Shown: piece after piece, positions 16,966 to 25,429 of the stretch
How positions within the stretch are numbered: position 1 is the stretch's first letter
Layout of the letters: each line of letters starts with the position of its first letter
Origin: an uncultured Clostridia bacterium
GTDB taxonomy: Bacteria > Bacillota > Clostridia > UBA1381
Reading direction: 5' to 3'
DNA length: 62,386 bases
NCBI GenBank assembly: GCA_934463455.1
Contig: CAKSJU010000001.1
Coordinates: 1-62,386, forward strand
Made by a program: the position numbers and the translations under genes
Notes under the pieces: model-generated
The model's input: the letters and a program-made list of their open reading frames with translations, nothing else
Database searches by the model: none
Told to the model about the DNA's origin: nothing

Positions 16966-16971
16966 AATCTG

Positions 16972-17673
16972 TTATTTTATGTTGTATTTCTCTATGGCAT
17001 CGGCGATTGCCCATGCAAGGCGGGATTGATAGTCCTCATTGTTAAGCTTTTTTTCTTCTTCCTCGTTGGACAGAAAACCGCATTCTACCAGAATTGCCGG
17101 TATCGGTGGATTTTTCATGAGAAAAAGAGTTTTATCCGCAGTTTTGACGGCTGTGGTTTTAGCTCCGGTAATTTCGCTCATTTTGAGTTGAATTTGCTCG
17201 GCAAGCGGTTTTATTTCACTGTGGTTTGCGGAATAGAATACGCGGAGACCGTTTATTTTTGAACTCGGGAAATAATTCATATGTATGCTGACAAAAAGGT
17301 CGGCATCGGATTTTTTCATTATTTCAAGTCTTTTTTTCATGTCTTTAACTTTCATTTCTCTTATCCCCGTGCCGTCCGAAAACAAACCGTTTTCGTCTGT
17401 TCTTGTCATGATTACTTTCATGCCCTTGCCCTCAAGAACTTCGCATAGCTTTTTTGAAATTGCGAGATTTATTTCCTGCTCTACGGTTCCGCGTGCTCCG
17501 ACTGCACCGCCGTCGGGTATACCGTGACCAGGGTCAATGACTATGCATGGGTTATCATCGGTTAAAAAGGTTTTTGAATACGGTGAAAACTTGATTACCA
17601 TGCCGAGAGAAATACCGACAACGGCAAAAATCAACCCCCATAGTATATTTTTGCGGGTAAAAAGAAAAAACAA
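16972..17673 (-). CDS. cwlD: N-acetylmuramoyl-L-alanine amidase (CwlD-like)
   Basis: About 233 aa Amidase_3 enzyme. Zinc ligands are seen in VIDPGHGIPDGG, in the Glu of EQEINLAI and in VSIHMNYF; the catalytic Glu is in ILVECGFLSN. An N-terminal membrane helix (NILWGLIFAVVGISLGMVI) anchors it outside. CwlD in spore formers removes cortex side peptides to make muramic lactam. I choose TTG at 17673 because a TATAAT (17719-17714 on the minus strand) lies just upstream, excluding an extension to 17739; GTG at 17682 is an alternative. Confidence 0.85.
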   Translation of the reverse strand: MFFLFTRKNILWGLIFAVVGISLGMVIKFSPYSKTFLTDDNPCIVIDPGHGIPDGGAVGARGTVEQEINLAISKKLCEVLEGKGMKVIMTRTDENGLFSDGTGIREMKVKDMKKRLEIMKKSDADLFVSIHMNYFPSSKINGLRVFYSANHSEIKPLAEQIQLKMSEITGAKTTAVKTADKTLFLMKNPPIPAILVECGFLSNEEEEKKLNNEDYQSRLAWAIADAIEKYNIK

Positions 17674-17752
17674 GACAATCACTTCTTTGCATAATAAAAT
17701 AATAGGTATATTTATTATATGCCGAAACAGAAAGCACAATTACAAAAGATAG

Positions 17753-17806
17753 TATGTAAAAAAACTCCGGAACGCAAAAAGGCAGTGTACTTTTTATACA
17801 CTGCCT
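17753..17806 (-). terminator. Terminator plus gene-end repeat motif, copy 3
   Basis: Stem AGGCAGTGTA/TACACTGCCT (17780-17806) followed on the minus strand by TTTTTG terminates the surface-protein gene. The adjacent block at 17753-17784 is nearly identical to the motif at 14523-14554, including ACTCCGGAACGCAAAAAGGC. Confidence 0.7.
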
Positions 17807-17825
17807 CTTTTGGTTTATTGAATTA

Positions 17826-18911
17826 TCAGCCATTTATAACAACGGGTGTTGTATTGATATGAAGCTCGTTTGCTTCCGAAAGCGATACAATATTATCATC
17901 GTTGAAATCAATATCTATTGCCGTATCTTTGCCGAGCTTTGAATTTATTCTTGAAGAAATTGACAATTCTGCTTTTTCATCCGTCAAAACTTTGAAAGAA
18001 ACTTTTGCGATATGTCCGTCGGTAAGTGCATTTCTTTCGGAATTTTGAAGTGAAGCAACCGAGGCAATTTTTAAACTGTCGGCACTGAATTGGTCATTTG
18101 CCGCATCCAAAACGCCGCGGTATTCCTTGTCGCCGCTTAAGTATGTATATCCGTTATACTCGAGCTTTGAGTGGTCGTATATAAGACCGAGAGTCATTGT
18201 GGAAAGATACATATCTTTATCCGAATATTTTTTCAGATTTGAAAGGTCAACATATACATCTATTATATCGTCCTTTTTTGCGGTTTTTGTATCACATGAG
18301 AGTGAAATTGACGGAATGTCTTCGCTTGCGTTATATGTCTTGTCCTCTGTTCCTTCGGGAGCTGTGTCAAATGTAACATTTCCGCCGGAAAGGGGATAAT
18401 TTACCTCATAGCCGTCTGCACCCATATCACGCAAATATCTTGTATATGCTCTTGATGTGATGTTGATTGTTTGATTTTCCTGATTCCAATCAACCTTTGC
18501 GCCGATTGCTTCGAGTACGGCACGTACGGGAATCATTGTACGGTCGTTCATAACAACGGGAGGTTGATCAAGCTTTTGAACGTCGGTTTTTACATTCTGA
18601 ACAGACGGATAATAGTAAAGATTCATCTCGTCGCTGCCTATTGTCAAAACTACAGCATTACGGTTGTCTCCGGAGGTGACGGTAACCTTTTTTTCTTCAC
18701 CGTTCCAGTCTACTTTTGCACCTGCCGATGCGCAGACAAAACGGAGCGGAATGAGTGTTCTGTTGGTTTCTTCCATAATTACGGGACCCTGGTCTTCAAA
18801 AACCAGCTCGCGCTCGTCCACTATTATTTTTGGGGAAGTTTGTGCATTTGCCGCCGCAGCCGATAAAATCAGCATAACAGACGCGACCGCACCAATAATT
18901 TTTTTATTCAT
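17826..18911 (-). CDS. Secreted copper-amine-oxidase-like/cohesin-like surface protein
   Basis: 361 aa. A signal peptide (MNKKIIGAVASVMLILSAAA) is followed by two tandem copper amine oxidase N-terminal-like repeats (about 30-150) with the hallmark RTLIPLRFV and RTMIPVRAVLEAIGAKVDW. The second half (about 195-350) resembles a cohesin/Ig-like fold: DIIDVYVDLSNL, LGLIYDHSKLEYNG, AKVSFKVL. No sortase or SLH anchor is visible. The likely role is extracellular, in scaffolding or wall binding. The cohesin assignment rests on pattern only. Confidence 0.7.
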   Translation of the reverse strand: MNKKIIGAVASVMLILSAAAANAQTSPKIIVDERELVFEDQGPVIMEETNRTLIPLRFVCASAGAKVDWNGEEKKVTVTSGDNRNAVVLTIGSDEMNLYYYPSVQNVKTDVQKLDQPPVVMNDRTMIPVRAVLEAIGAKVDWNQENQTINITSRAYTRYLRDMGADGYEVNYPLSGGNVTFDTAPEGTEDKTYNASEDIPSISLSCDTKTAKKDDIIDVYVDLSNLKKYSDKDMYLSTMTLGLIYDHSKLEYNGYTYLSGDKEYRGVLDAANDQFSADSLKIASVASLQNSERNALTDGHIAKVSFKVLTDEKAELSISSRINSKLGKDTAIDIDFNDDNIVSLSEANELHINTTPVVING

Positions 18912-19108
18912 TTAAGTTCATGACCTTTCTGCCCGGAAAATATGTTTGCCGATTTACTCTCGGGCATGTAAATCGGATAATATCGAATATATTATATCAC
19001 ATATTTTATAAATAAACAATAAAAATTTTGTTTTTTTTAAAAATATACTGGAATTATTATAAAAAATATAGTATAATAGAAGAAAAATGTGCCGGGAGGG
19101 CTGTTGGT

Positions 19109-19954
19109 TTGGAAGTATTAATGACATATATATCGGATTTTTTGAAAATGTTTAAAATAACCGACGCAATTGACATTATAATTGTTGCGGTAATTATATA
19201 TAATCTGCTTAAAATGATAAAGGAAACACGGGCAATTCAGCTTATCAAGGGAATTGTACTGGTATTTTTGGGCTGGCAGATAAGTGCGCTTTTAAATTTG
19301 ACAACGATTAATTTTTTGCTGAGAAATACTATGCAGATAGGCTTGTTTGCAATTGTGGTTATATTTCAGCCGGAGCTTAGAAACGTGCTTGAAAGACTCG
19401 GTCGCTCCACTGCGGGAAATCTTCTTGCATTTAACGTAAATCAGACCGGCAGTGAAGAAACAGAAGAGGCAATTGAGGAAATAACCGAGGCATGCGTAAA
19501 TATGTCCCATACCAAAACCGGTGCGCTTATAGTAATGGAAAGAAAAACAAAACTCGGAGATGTTATAAAAACAGGAACATATATCGGAGCGGAAACCACT
19601 TCTGCTCTTTTGGAGAATATATTTGTTCCGAACACCCCTCTTCATGACGGTGCTGTTGTAATAAGAGACGGCAAAATAAATGCTGCGGGCTGTCTTTTAC
19701 CGCTCACCTCAAATATAAATCTGTCGCGCGAGCTGGGAACGCGTCACAGAGCTGCTATCGGAATGTCGGAAAATTCCGATGCGATTGTAATAGTTGTAAG
19801 CGAAGAAACGGGGAAAATATCTTTGGCGGTAAACGGAACGCTTACAAGAAACCTTAACGGCTCGACGTTAAAGCTTGCGCTTGTAAAAGCAATTTCCGCA
19901 CAGCAAAATACGGATTTGGAAAAAATGAAATTTTGGAAGGGGAGTTCAAAATGA
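19109..19954 (+). CDS. cdaA: Diadenylate cyclase CdaA
   Basis: 281 aa. Three N-terminal membrane helices precede the DAC domain with PLHDGAVVI and GTRHRAAIGMSE, which bind ATP and form cyclic di-AMP. The start is taken as TTG at 19109, 8 nt after GGGAGGG (19094-19100); ATG at 19121 is the alternative. A TATAAT lies about 40 nt upstream. Its stop overlaps the cdaR start (ATGA). Cyclic di-AMP controls potassium and osmolyte balance. Confidence 0.95.
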   Translation: MEVLMTYISDFLKMFKITDAIDIIIVAVIIYNLLKMIKETRAIQLIKGIVLVFLGWQISALLNLTTINFLLRNTMQIGLFAIVVIFQPELRNVLERLGRSTAGNLLAFNVNQTGSEETEEAIEEITEACVNMSHTKTGALIVMERKTKLGDVIKTGTYIGAETTSALLENIFVPNTPLHDGAVVIRDGKINAAGCLLPLTSNINLSRELGTRHRAAIGMSENSDAIVIVVSEETGKISLAVNGTLTRNLNGSTLKLALVKAISAQQNTDLEKMKFWKGSSK

Positions 19955-21135
19955 AAAATACGAAACCTCTTTTTGAACAGAAGATATTGCTTCAGATAAT
20001 CTCGATTATTGCCGCAATTGTCCTTTGGTTCGCCGTAGTATATTCCGAAAACCCGTCTACCACGAGATTGATTACGAATATTAATATTTCTTTCAGCGGG
20101 GAAAAGGCTCTTGAAAAGAATGGCTTGATTTTTGTAAACCGTGATGAGTTGCCGGGAATTACAATTGAAGTGAGAGGAAAAAGAAGCGAGGTACAGAGTA
20201 TTCTCAATTCCGTATCCGCAAAGGTTGACCTTACCGATATTACCGAAGCGGGTGAATATACGCGTGATGTAAGCTACGAAATTCCGAATTCGTCGGTTAT
20301 GATAACAAAAAAAAGAACGACCTCGGTGAATATTGTTATAGAAAAATCCGTATCTAAGGAAATTCCGGTTGTTGTAAAGCAAAGCGGTGCGGATAAAAAT
20401 AAGGATTATATAATAAAAAGCAGTGCTGAAATAAATAAACTTAAAATTTCCGGAACAGCGGAAGATTTGGCTAAAATCGGTACGGCGGTTGTGACTGTGG
20501 ATGTATCGGAAATGAATGAAACCAATACCGGAAGTTATCCTATGAGCTTTGCCGACGGAAACTACAGCAGTGTTACGGCTTCAAACCATATTTCCGGAGC
20601 AAAACAGAGTATTGCTGTTGAAAATGAAGTTTATTTTAAGCAGACAGCCGAAATAAAGCTGTCGCCGAAGTATAACGACAGCGGGAAAAAAATAACCGTA
20701 AAAAGCTTTTCGCAGGATAAAATCGATGTGGGAGTTAAGGACGAAAATACCGAGACGACGGTTGTGTATGCTGAATTTAAAGATGAAAGTACTGCCGGCG
20801 GCAATGGGAAATATGAAATGACACTGATAATTCCCGAGGAAATATATTGTCCGGAAATACCGAAAGAGCTTACAATGGTGGCTGAAATAGCGGATATTGT
20901 AACAAGAGAAGTTCAGGTGACGCCGGGATATGAAAATGCCGCTTCCGGTACAACGGTGAATTTGTTTCCGATTTCTTTCCCTGTTTCGGCTACAGGTACC
21001 GAAGCGGAGCTTGCAGCGATAAAAGCGGAGGTTGATCTGTCAGGTCTGGAAAAAGGTTCGTATACGCTCCCGGTAGTGTTTAAAGGTACTGCAAAAATTA
21101 ATGGGGAATACAGCGTGAATGTTACTATAGACTGA
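19951..21135 (+). CDS. cdaR: YbbR-domain CdaA regulator CdaR
   Basis: 394 aa. One N-terminal membrane helix (ILLQIISIIAAIVLWFAVVY) is followed by several YbbR repeats outside the membrane (for example LPGITIEVRGKRSEV, IPVVVKQSG). In Firmicutes CdaR binds CdaA and tunes cyclic di-AMP synthesis. AAGGGGAG is 6 nt before the ATG, which overlaps the cdaA stop by 4 nt. Confidence 0.92.
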   Translation: MKNTKPLFEQKILLQIISIIAAIVLWFAVVYSENPSTTRLITNINISFSGEKALEKNGLIFVNRDELPGITIEVRGKRSEVQSILNSVSAKVDLTDITEAGEYTRDVSYEIPNSSVMITKKRTTSVNIVIEKSVSKEIPVVVKQSGADKNKDYIIKSSAEINKLKISGTAEDLAKIGTAVVTVDVSEMNETNTGSYPMSFADGNYSSVTASNHISGAKQSIAVENEVYFKQTAEIKLSPKYNDSGKKITVKSFSQDKIDVGVKDENTETTVVYAEFKDESTAGGNGKYEMTLIIPEEIYCPEIPKELTMVAEIADIVTREVQVTPGYENAASGTTVNLFPISFPVSATGTEAELAAIKAEVDLSGLEKGSYTLPVVFKGTAKINGEYSVNVTID

Positions 21136-21149
21136 TCGTACAAAAGACA

Positions 21150-21187
21150 TTAATTAATTGTGAAAATTTAGTTTTACAACCAGTTAA
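21150..21187. repeat. Intercistronic palindromic repeat, copy B
   Basis: A diverged copy: TTAATTAATTGTGAAAA pairs imperfectly, with several G-U pairs, to GTTTTACAACCAGTTAA. It ends 26 nt before the ribU ATG. Confidence 0.7.
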
Positions 21188-21213
21188 AAAAGATATTGAA
21201 AGGATGAAGCAAA

Positions 21214-21759
21214 ATGAATAATACAAAAAAACTGACAATCTTGGGTGTACTCGGAGCTTTGTCGGTAATCCTTGTTACTCTGATACATTTTCCGATTTTT
21301 CCCGCAGCATCATTTTTGGAATATGACCCGGCAGATATACCTATTTTTGTTGCGGCATTTTTGATAGGACCGCTGTCGGGATTTGTTCTGACGGTTGTTG
21401 TATCGGTAATTCAGGGAGTGACGGTGAGCTCGGCAAGCGGATATATAGGAATATTGATGCATATATTTTCAACCGGTGCCTTTGTGCTTGCAGCAGGGAA
21501 TATTTACAGAATAAACAGAACAAAAAAAGGTGCGATGGCAGGACTTGCAGTTGGAGTGGCGGTTATGACCGCAGTGATGACCTTGTGGAATTTGCTGCTG
21601 ACTCCGATATTTATGGGAGTGCCGAGACAGGCTGTTGCGGAATTGCTTCTTCCCGCAATTCTTCCTTTTAACATTATAAAATCGGGAGTAAATGCAATCG
21701 TTACCATGTTTGTTTATAAAAAAATATCAACCTTTGTCAATAAGCATATATCAAAGTAA
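21214..21759 (+). CDS. ribU: ECF transporter substrate-binding subunit, RibU-like (riboflavin)
   Basis: 181 aa, about six membrane helices. FLEYDPADIPIFVAAF matches the family motif of RibU-type S components, and the N-terminal KKLTILGVLGALSVIL is usual for the class. It would work with the EcfA1-EcfA2-EcfT module encoded at 31.9-34.4 kb. It sits inside the usual cdaA-cdaR-glmM cluster. No FMN riboswitch fits in the 78-nt gap, which is occupied by repeat B. Confidence 0.75.
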   Translation: MNNTKKLTILGVLGALSVILVTLIHFPIFPAASFLEYDPADIPIFVAAFLIGPLSGFVLTVVVSVIQGVTVSSASGYIGILMHIFSTGAFVLAAGNIYRINRTKKGAMAGLAVGVAVMTAVMTLWNLLLTPIFMGVPRQAVAELLLPAILPFNIIKSGVNAIVTMFVYKKISTFVNKHISK

Positions 21760-21769
21760 TATTTTGTAT

Positions 21770-21798
21770 TTGACAATCGTAAAAAAATGGTATATAAT
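21770..21798 (+). promoter_or_regulatory. Promoter of glmM
   Basis: Consensus TTGACA (21770-21775), a 17-nt spacer and TATAAT (21793-21798). This gives glmM its own transcript apart from cdaA-cdaR. Confidence 0.8.
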
Positions 21799-21837
21799 AA
21801 ATCAGTAGTAAAAAGAGCGGAAAGGATTTGTTTTAAT

Positions 21838-23187
21838 ATGGGTAGATTATTCGGCACAGACGGGATAAGAGGCATAGCGAATACAGAGCTTACTGCGGAG
21901 CTTGCTTTTAAAACCGGGCAGAGCGGAGCATATGTTCTGACAAAAACATCAAACAAAAGACCGAGAATTCTTATCGGAAAAGATACAAGAAAATCGGGAG
22001 ATATGCTGGAAGCGGCACTTACGGCGGGACTTTGTTCGGTGGGAGCGAAGGTTATATCGCTCGGAGTGATTCCGACTCCTGCGGTTGCATATCTTACAAG
22101 ACTTTATAAAGCTGATGCGGGTGTTGTTATATCAGCTTCACATAATCCGTGCGAATACAACGGTATAAAATTTTTCAACAGTGAGGGTTATAAATTAAAG
22201 GACGAAATCGAAGATGAAATCGAAGATTATATAACGGGCCGTAAAACAATAGAAAATCTGCCTACTCACGGTGCGGTCGGATATGTTGCAAAAAACCATG
22301 ATGCTGTTGAAGATTATGTTAAATTTGCAATTTCAACAATTGATGTAAATCTTGAGGGTATGAAAATTGCAATCGATTGTGCAAACGGAGCAAGCTACCG
22401 GACGGCATTCACAGCACTTAATAAACTCGGCGCAAACGTTGAGGCAATTCACAATACCCCGGACGGAGTTAATATTAACGATAAATGCGGTTCGACTCAT
22501 ATGGAAAGCCTTTGCGAATATGTTAAATTAATCGGCGCGGATGTCGGACTTGCTTTTGACGGCGACGCGGACAGAATGCTGGCTGTTGACGAAAACGGTA
22601 AAATTATTGACGGAGACCAGATAATGGCTGCGTGTGCTTACCGGATGATGAAAGAAAACCGTCTCGAAAAGAATGCGCTTGTAGCTACTGTTATGAGTAA
22701 TTTGGGATTGTTTATTGCGGGAGAAAAGCTCGGGATAAATATTCCTAAAACAAAAGTCGGAGACAGATACGTTTTGGAGGAAATGCTTGACAAAGGATAT
22801 GTTATCGGAGGAGAACAATCCGGACATATAATTTTCCTTGACTATAATACCACGGGGGACGGACTTGTAAGTGCGCTTCAATTCTTGTCGGTACTAAAAA
22901 AGACTGGCAAAAAAGCTTCGGAAGCGGCTTCGATAGTTAATGTACTTCCGCAGGTTTTGTGCAATGCAAAGGTTAAAAACGAGCATAAAGAAGATTATAT
23001 GAGCTTTGAAGAAATTGCGAATGAAATAAAGAAGCTTGAGGACGAATTTGCGGGAGAGGGCAGAGTACTGATACGTCCTTCGGGAACAGAGCCGCTGGTA
23101 AGAGTTATGATAGAGGGTAAGGACAAAGAATATATCGGCAGGAAAGCATTGGAGCTTGCGAAGCTTATTGAAAAAACCTGTTCGTAA
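21838..23187 (+). CDS. glmM: Phosphoglucosamine mutase
   Basis: 449 aa. It interconverts glucosamine 6- and 1-phosphate for peptidoglycan synthesis. MGRLFGTDGIRG is the classic N-terminus; the phosphoserine loop is ISASHNPCEYNG, the metal loop DGDADRML, and the phosphate-binding loop RPSGTEPLVRVM. GAAAGGA lies 11 nt before the ATG at 21838; the upstream in-frame ATG at 21787 overlaps the promoter and is rejected. Confidence 0.97.
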   Translation: MGRLFGTDGIRGIANTELTAELAFKTGQSGAYVLTKTSNKRPRILIGKDTRKSGDMLEAALTAGLCSVGAKVISLGVIPTPAVAYLTRLYKADAGVVISASHNPCEYNGIKFFNSEGYKLKDEIEDEIEDYITGRKTIENLPTHGAVGYVAKNHDAVEDYVKFAISTIDVNLEGMKIAIDCANGASYRTAFTALNKLGANVEAIHNTPDGVNINDKCGSTHMESLCEYVKLIGADVGLAFDGDADRMLAVDENGKIIDGDQIMAACAYRMMKENRLEKNALVATVMSNLGLFIAGEKLGINIPKTKVGDRYVLEEMLDKGYVIGGEQSGHIIFLDYNTTGDGLVSALQFLSVLKKTGKKASEAASIVNVLPQVLCNAKVKNEHKEDYMSFEEIANEIKKLEDEFAGEGRVLIRPSGTEPLVRVMIEGKDKEYIGRKALELAKLIEKTCS

Positions 23188-23213
23188 TAAAAACGGAAAC
23201 GAGGGTCATAAAA

Positions 23214-23846
23214 TTGGATTTTGTTTCTATAGATTTTGAGACAGCGACTTCGTATCCCAACAGTATTTGCAGCATGGGTATTGCTGTTGTGCACAATAAT
23301 ATTGTCACCGATACAAAAGAAATATTAATCAGACCGGAGCCGTTTGAATTTAACGATTATAATATAATGATACACGGAATAACTCCCGAGCTTGTTTCGG
23401 ACAAGCCTAAATTCTGCGATATTTGGGAGGAAGTTAAGCCGATTTTGGACAATAATGTGGTTGCTGCGCATAATGCGAGCTTTGATATAGGCGCATTAAG
23501 AGCGACCCTTGATATGTTTGGGATTGAGTATCCCACGTTTGATTATCTGTGTACAGTAAAGCTTTCACAAAAAGCTTATCCCGAGCTGCCGAGTCATAAG
23601 CTTAATTTTATGGCAGAAGCACTCGGAATAGATTTCAATCATCATCGCGCGGGTGATGACGCATATGTATGCGCAAAGCTTTTGATTAGGATATTGGAGG
23701 ATTTTGGAATAGATTCGGTAGAAGAAACCGAAGAAAAATTTGAAATAGGAATCGGCAGACTTTATCCCGGCTGCTACGTACCGTGTACAAAATCAAAGAA
23801 GAGCAAGGCGCGGAAAGTACATATGACAAGCGGAGTTCATAAATAA
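23214..23846 (+). CDS. DnaQ-like 3'-5' exonuclease (DEDDh)
   Basis: 210 aa. Exo I is VSIDFETATSY, Exo II is VVAAHNASFDIGAL, and Exo III is HHRAGDDAYVCA, giving a DEDDh active site as in the epsilon subunit of DNA polymerase III. A short basic C-terminal tail (KSKKSKARK) follows. The start is TTG, 8 nt after GAGGG. It probably acts in proofreading or repair as a stand-alone nuclease. Confidence 0.88.
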   Translation: MDFVSIDFETATSYPNSICSMGIAVVHNNIVTDTKEILIRPEPFEFNDYNIMIHGITPELVSDKPKFCDIWEEVKPILDNNVVAAHNASFDIGALRATLDMFGIEYPTFDYLCTVKLSQKAYPELPSHKLNFMAEALGIDFNHHRAGDDAYVCAKLLIRILEDFGIDSVEETEEKFEIGIGRLYPGCYVPCTKSKKSKARKVHMTSGVHK

Positions 23847-23945
23847 GTAACAAAATCTTCACAGCAAATCTATTGCTTTGAAGATTTTATTGTGATAGAA
23901 TAAAAAATATATAGACAATACATAAATAATAGAGGATTGATATAT

Positions 23946-25385
23946 ATGAAAAAAACAATAGCACTTATATGCGCGGCATTGCTTCTTTCGGGGAATGTTC
24001 AAGCTTCCGATTTGAGCGGATGGGCGGAAACCGAATATGAGCTTGCTTCCGGAGCCGGGCTTTTGTCTTATGATATTGCGCAAAACTCATTCAGAGAAGA
24101 TATAACCCGTGCGGAATTTTGCGAGCTTGCAATGAATTTGTTTAAGCAGATTTCAGATAAAGAAGTCTATACTCCGGAGGTGAATCCGTTTGAGGATTGT
24201 GACAGCCCGGCAGTAGAACAGGCATACGCTCTCGGAATTATAAGCGGAAAAAGCGAAAATGAGTTTGACCCGGACGGATATGTCACAAGAGAAGAAATGG
24301 CAAAAATGATTGTGAATACATTAAAAGCAGCAGAGATAAATATTGTTACGCTGCGTTCCGAGGCGGAAGAGCTGACGGATGGATTTGAAGACAAGGAACT
24401 GATTGCCCCGTGGGCATACGGTGAGGTTGCGTCTGCGCTTAAATATTCCGTGATGAGCGGTACTGCGGACAATCTTCTTTCCCCTAAAGAGGGAGCGGCA
24501 CGCGAACAGGCTGTTGCGATGATAAGCCGTACGTATACGCAGTTTGCTCCCGAGAAAAATATTTACGAAATTCCCGAATTTATTTCTTTGGCTCAGGACA
24601 CTGCCGCGGATATAAATTCAAATATAGAATTGACCACGGTGGACGGTGCGTATAAGTACATGGTGATAATCAAGGATTCCGACGGAAAAACGGTTGACTC
24701 TTTCACATCGGATAGTCCTAAAGTAAAGGCAGCTTTTGATAAATTAAACGAGAATATAAAATATACGTTATCGGCAGGCGTGGAATACAAATCCGGAATA
24801 CAGGTTTTTTCCATACCGGTTGATGTGGTTTATAAGCATGACGCAAAGGTCATAACAGAAATAAAAAAAGACAGCCGGACACTGACCGCAAAAGAATTGA
24901 GGGTATTTCCGGGAGGAAATATATTTGAAACCGAGGAAGATGCTGCGCTGAATATGACTAATGTTACGGTTGATGTTTGGTGCGTAAATGACAAAGGCGA
25001 AAAATATGCCGCAAAAAAGACCCTTTCGGTTAATAAATATCTGGCAGAGGATGTTGTAAATATTTTCAAGGAAATATTTGAAGATCCGTCACGATTTCCT
25101 ATAAAAAGTGTGGGCGGATATTATTGGAGAACTACCGCATTCGGAAGTATATCCCAGCATAGTTACGGTACTTGTATAGACATTAATCCGGATGAAAACT
25201 ACTACTGCTATTCGGAAAACGGCGACGCGATAGTCGGAAACGGCTGGTACCCTTATGAAAATATGTATTCAATTACGCCCGACGGAGCCGTTGTTGCCGC
25301 ATTTGCAAAATATGGCTGGATTTGGGGCGGAAGCTGGGACGGAAAAGTGAAAGACTATATGCACTTCACATATTTGGGAAAATAA
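23946..25385 (+). CDS. SLH-domain M15-type D-Ala-D-Ala carboxypeptidase
   Basis: 479 aa. A signal peptide (MKKTIALICAALLLSGNVQA) precedes three S-layer homology repeats (about 20-205; e.g. PDGYVTREEMAKMIVNTL) that bind cell-wall polymer. A middle beta domain and a C-terminal VanY/M15 peptidase follow, with SQHSYGTCIDINPDENY and DYMHFTYLG carrying the zinc ligands His, Asp and His. It would trim peptidoglycan stem peptides at the surface. AGAGGA is 9 nt before the ATG at 23946; TTG at 23937 is too close. Confidence 0.88.
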   Translation: MKKTIALICAALLLSGNVQASDLSGWAETEYELASGAGLLSYDIAQNSFREDITRAEFCELAMNLFKQISDKEVYTPEVNPFEDCDSPAVEQAYALGIISGKSENEFDPDGYVTREEMAKMIVNTLKAAEINIVTLRSEAEELTDGFEDKELIAPWAYGEVASALKYSVMSGTADNLLSPKEGAAREQAVAMISRTYTQFAPEKNIYEIPEFISLAQDTAADINSNIELTTVDGAYKYMVIIKDSDGKTVDSFTSDSPKVKAAFDKLNENIKYTLSAGVEYKSGIQVFSIPVDVVYKHDAKVITEIKKDSRTLTAKELRVFPGGNIFETEEDAALNMTNVTVDVWCVNDKGEKYAAKKTLSVNKYLAEDVVNIFKEIFEDPSRFPIKSVGGYYWRTTAFGSISQHSYGTCIDINPDENYYCYSENGDAIVGNGWYPYENMYSITPDGAVVAAFAKYGWIWGGSWDGKVKDYMHFTYLGK

Positions 25386-25429
25386 GCAGAATACGATTGC
25401 TGTAAATGTAAAAACTTAAGGGAGAGAAT

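Noticed and set aside
21136..21213. FMN riboswitch before the RibU-like gene
   Set aside because: The gap is 78 nt and filled by repeat B; an RFN element does not fit.
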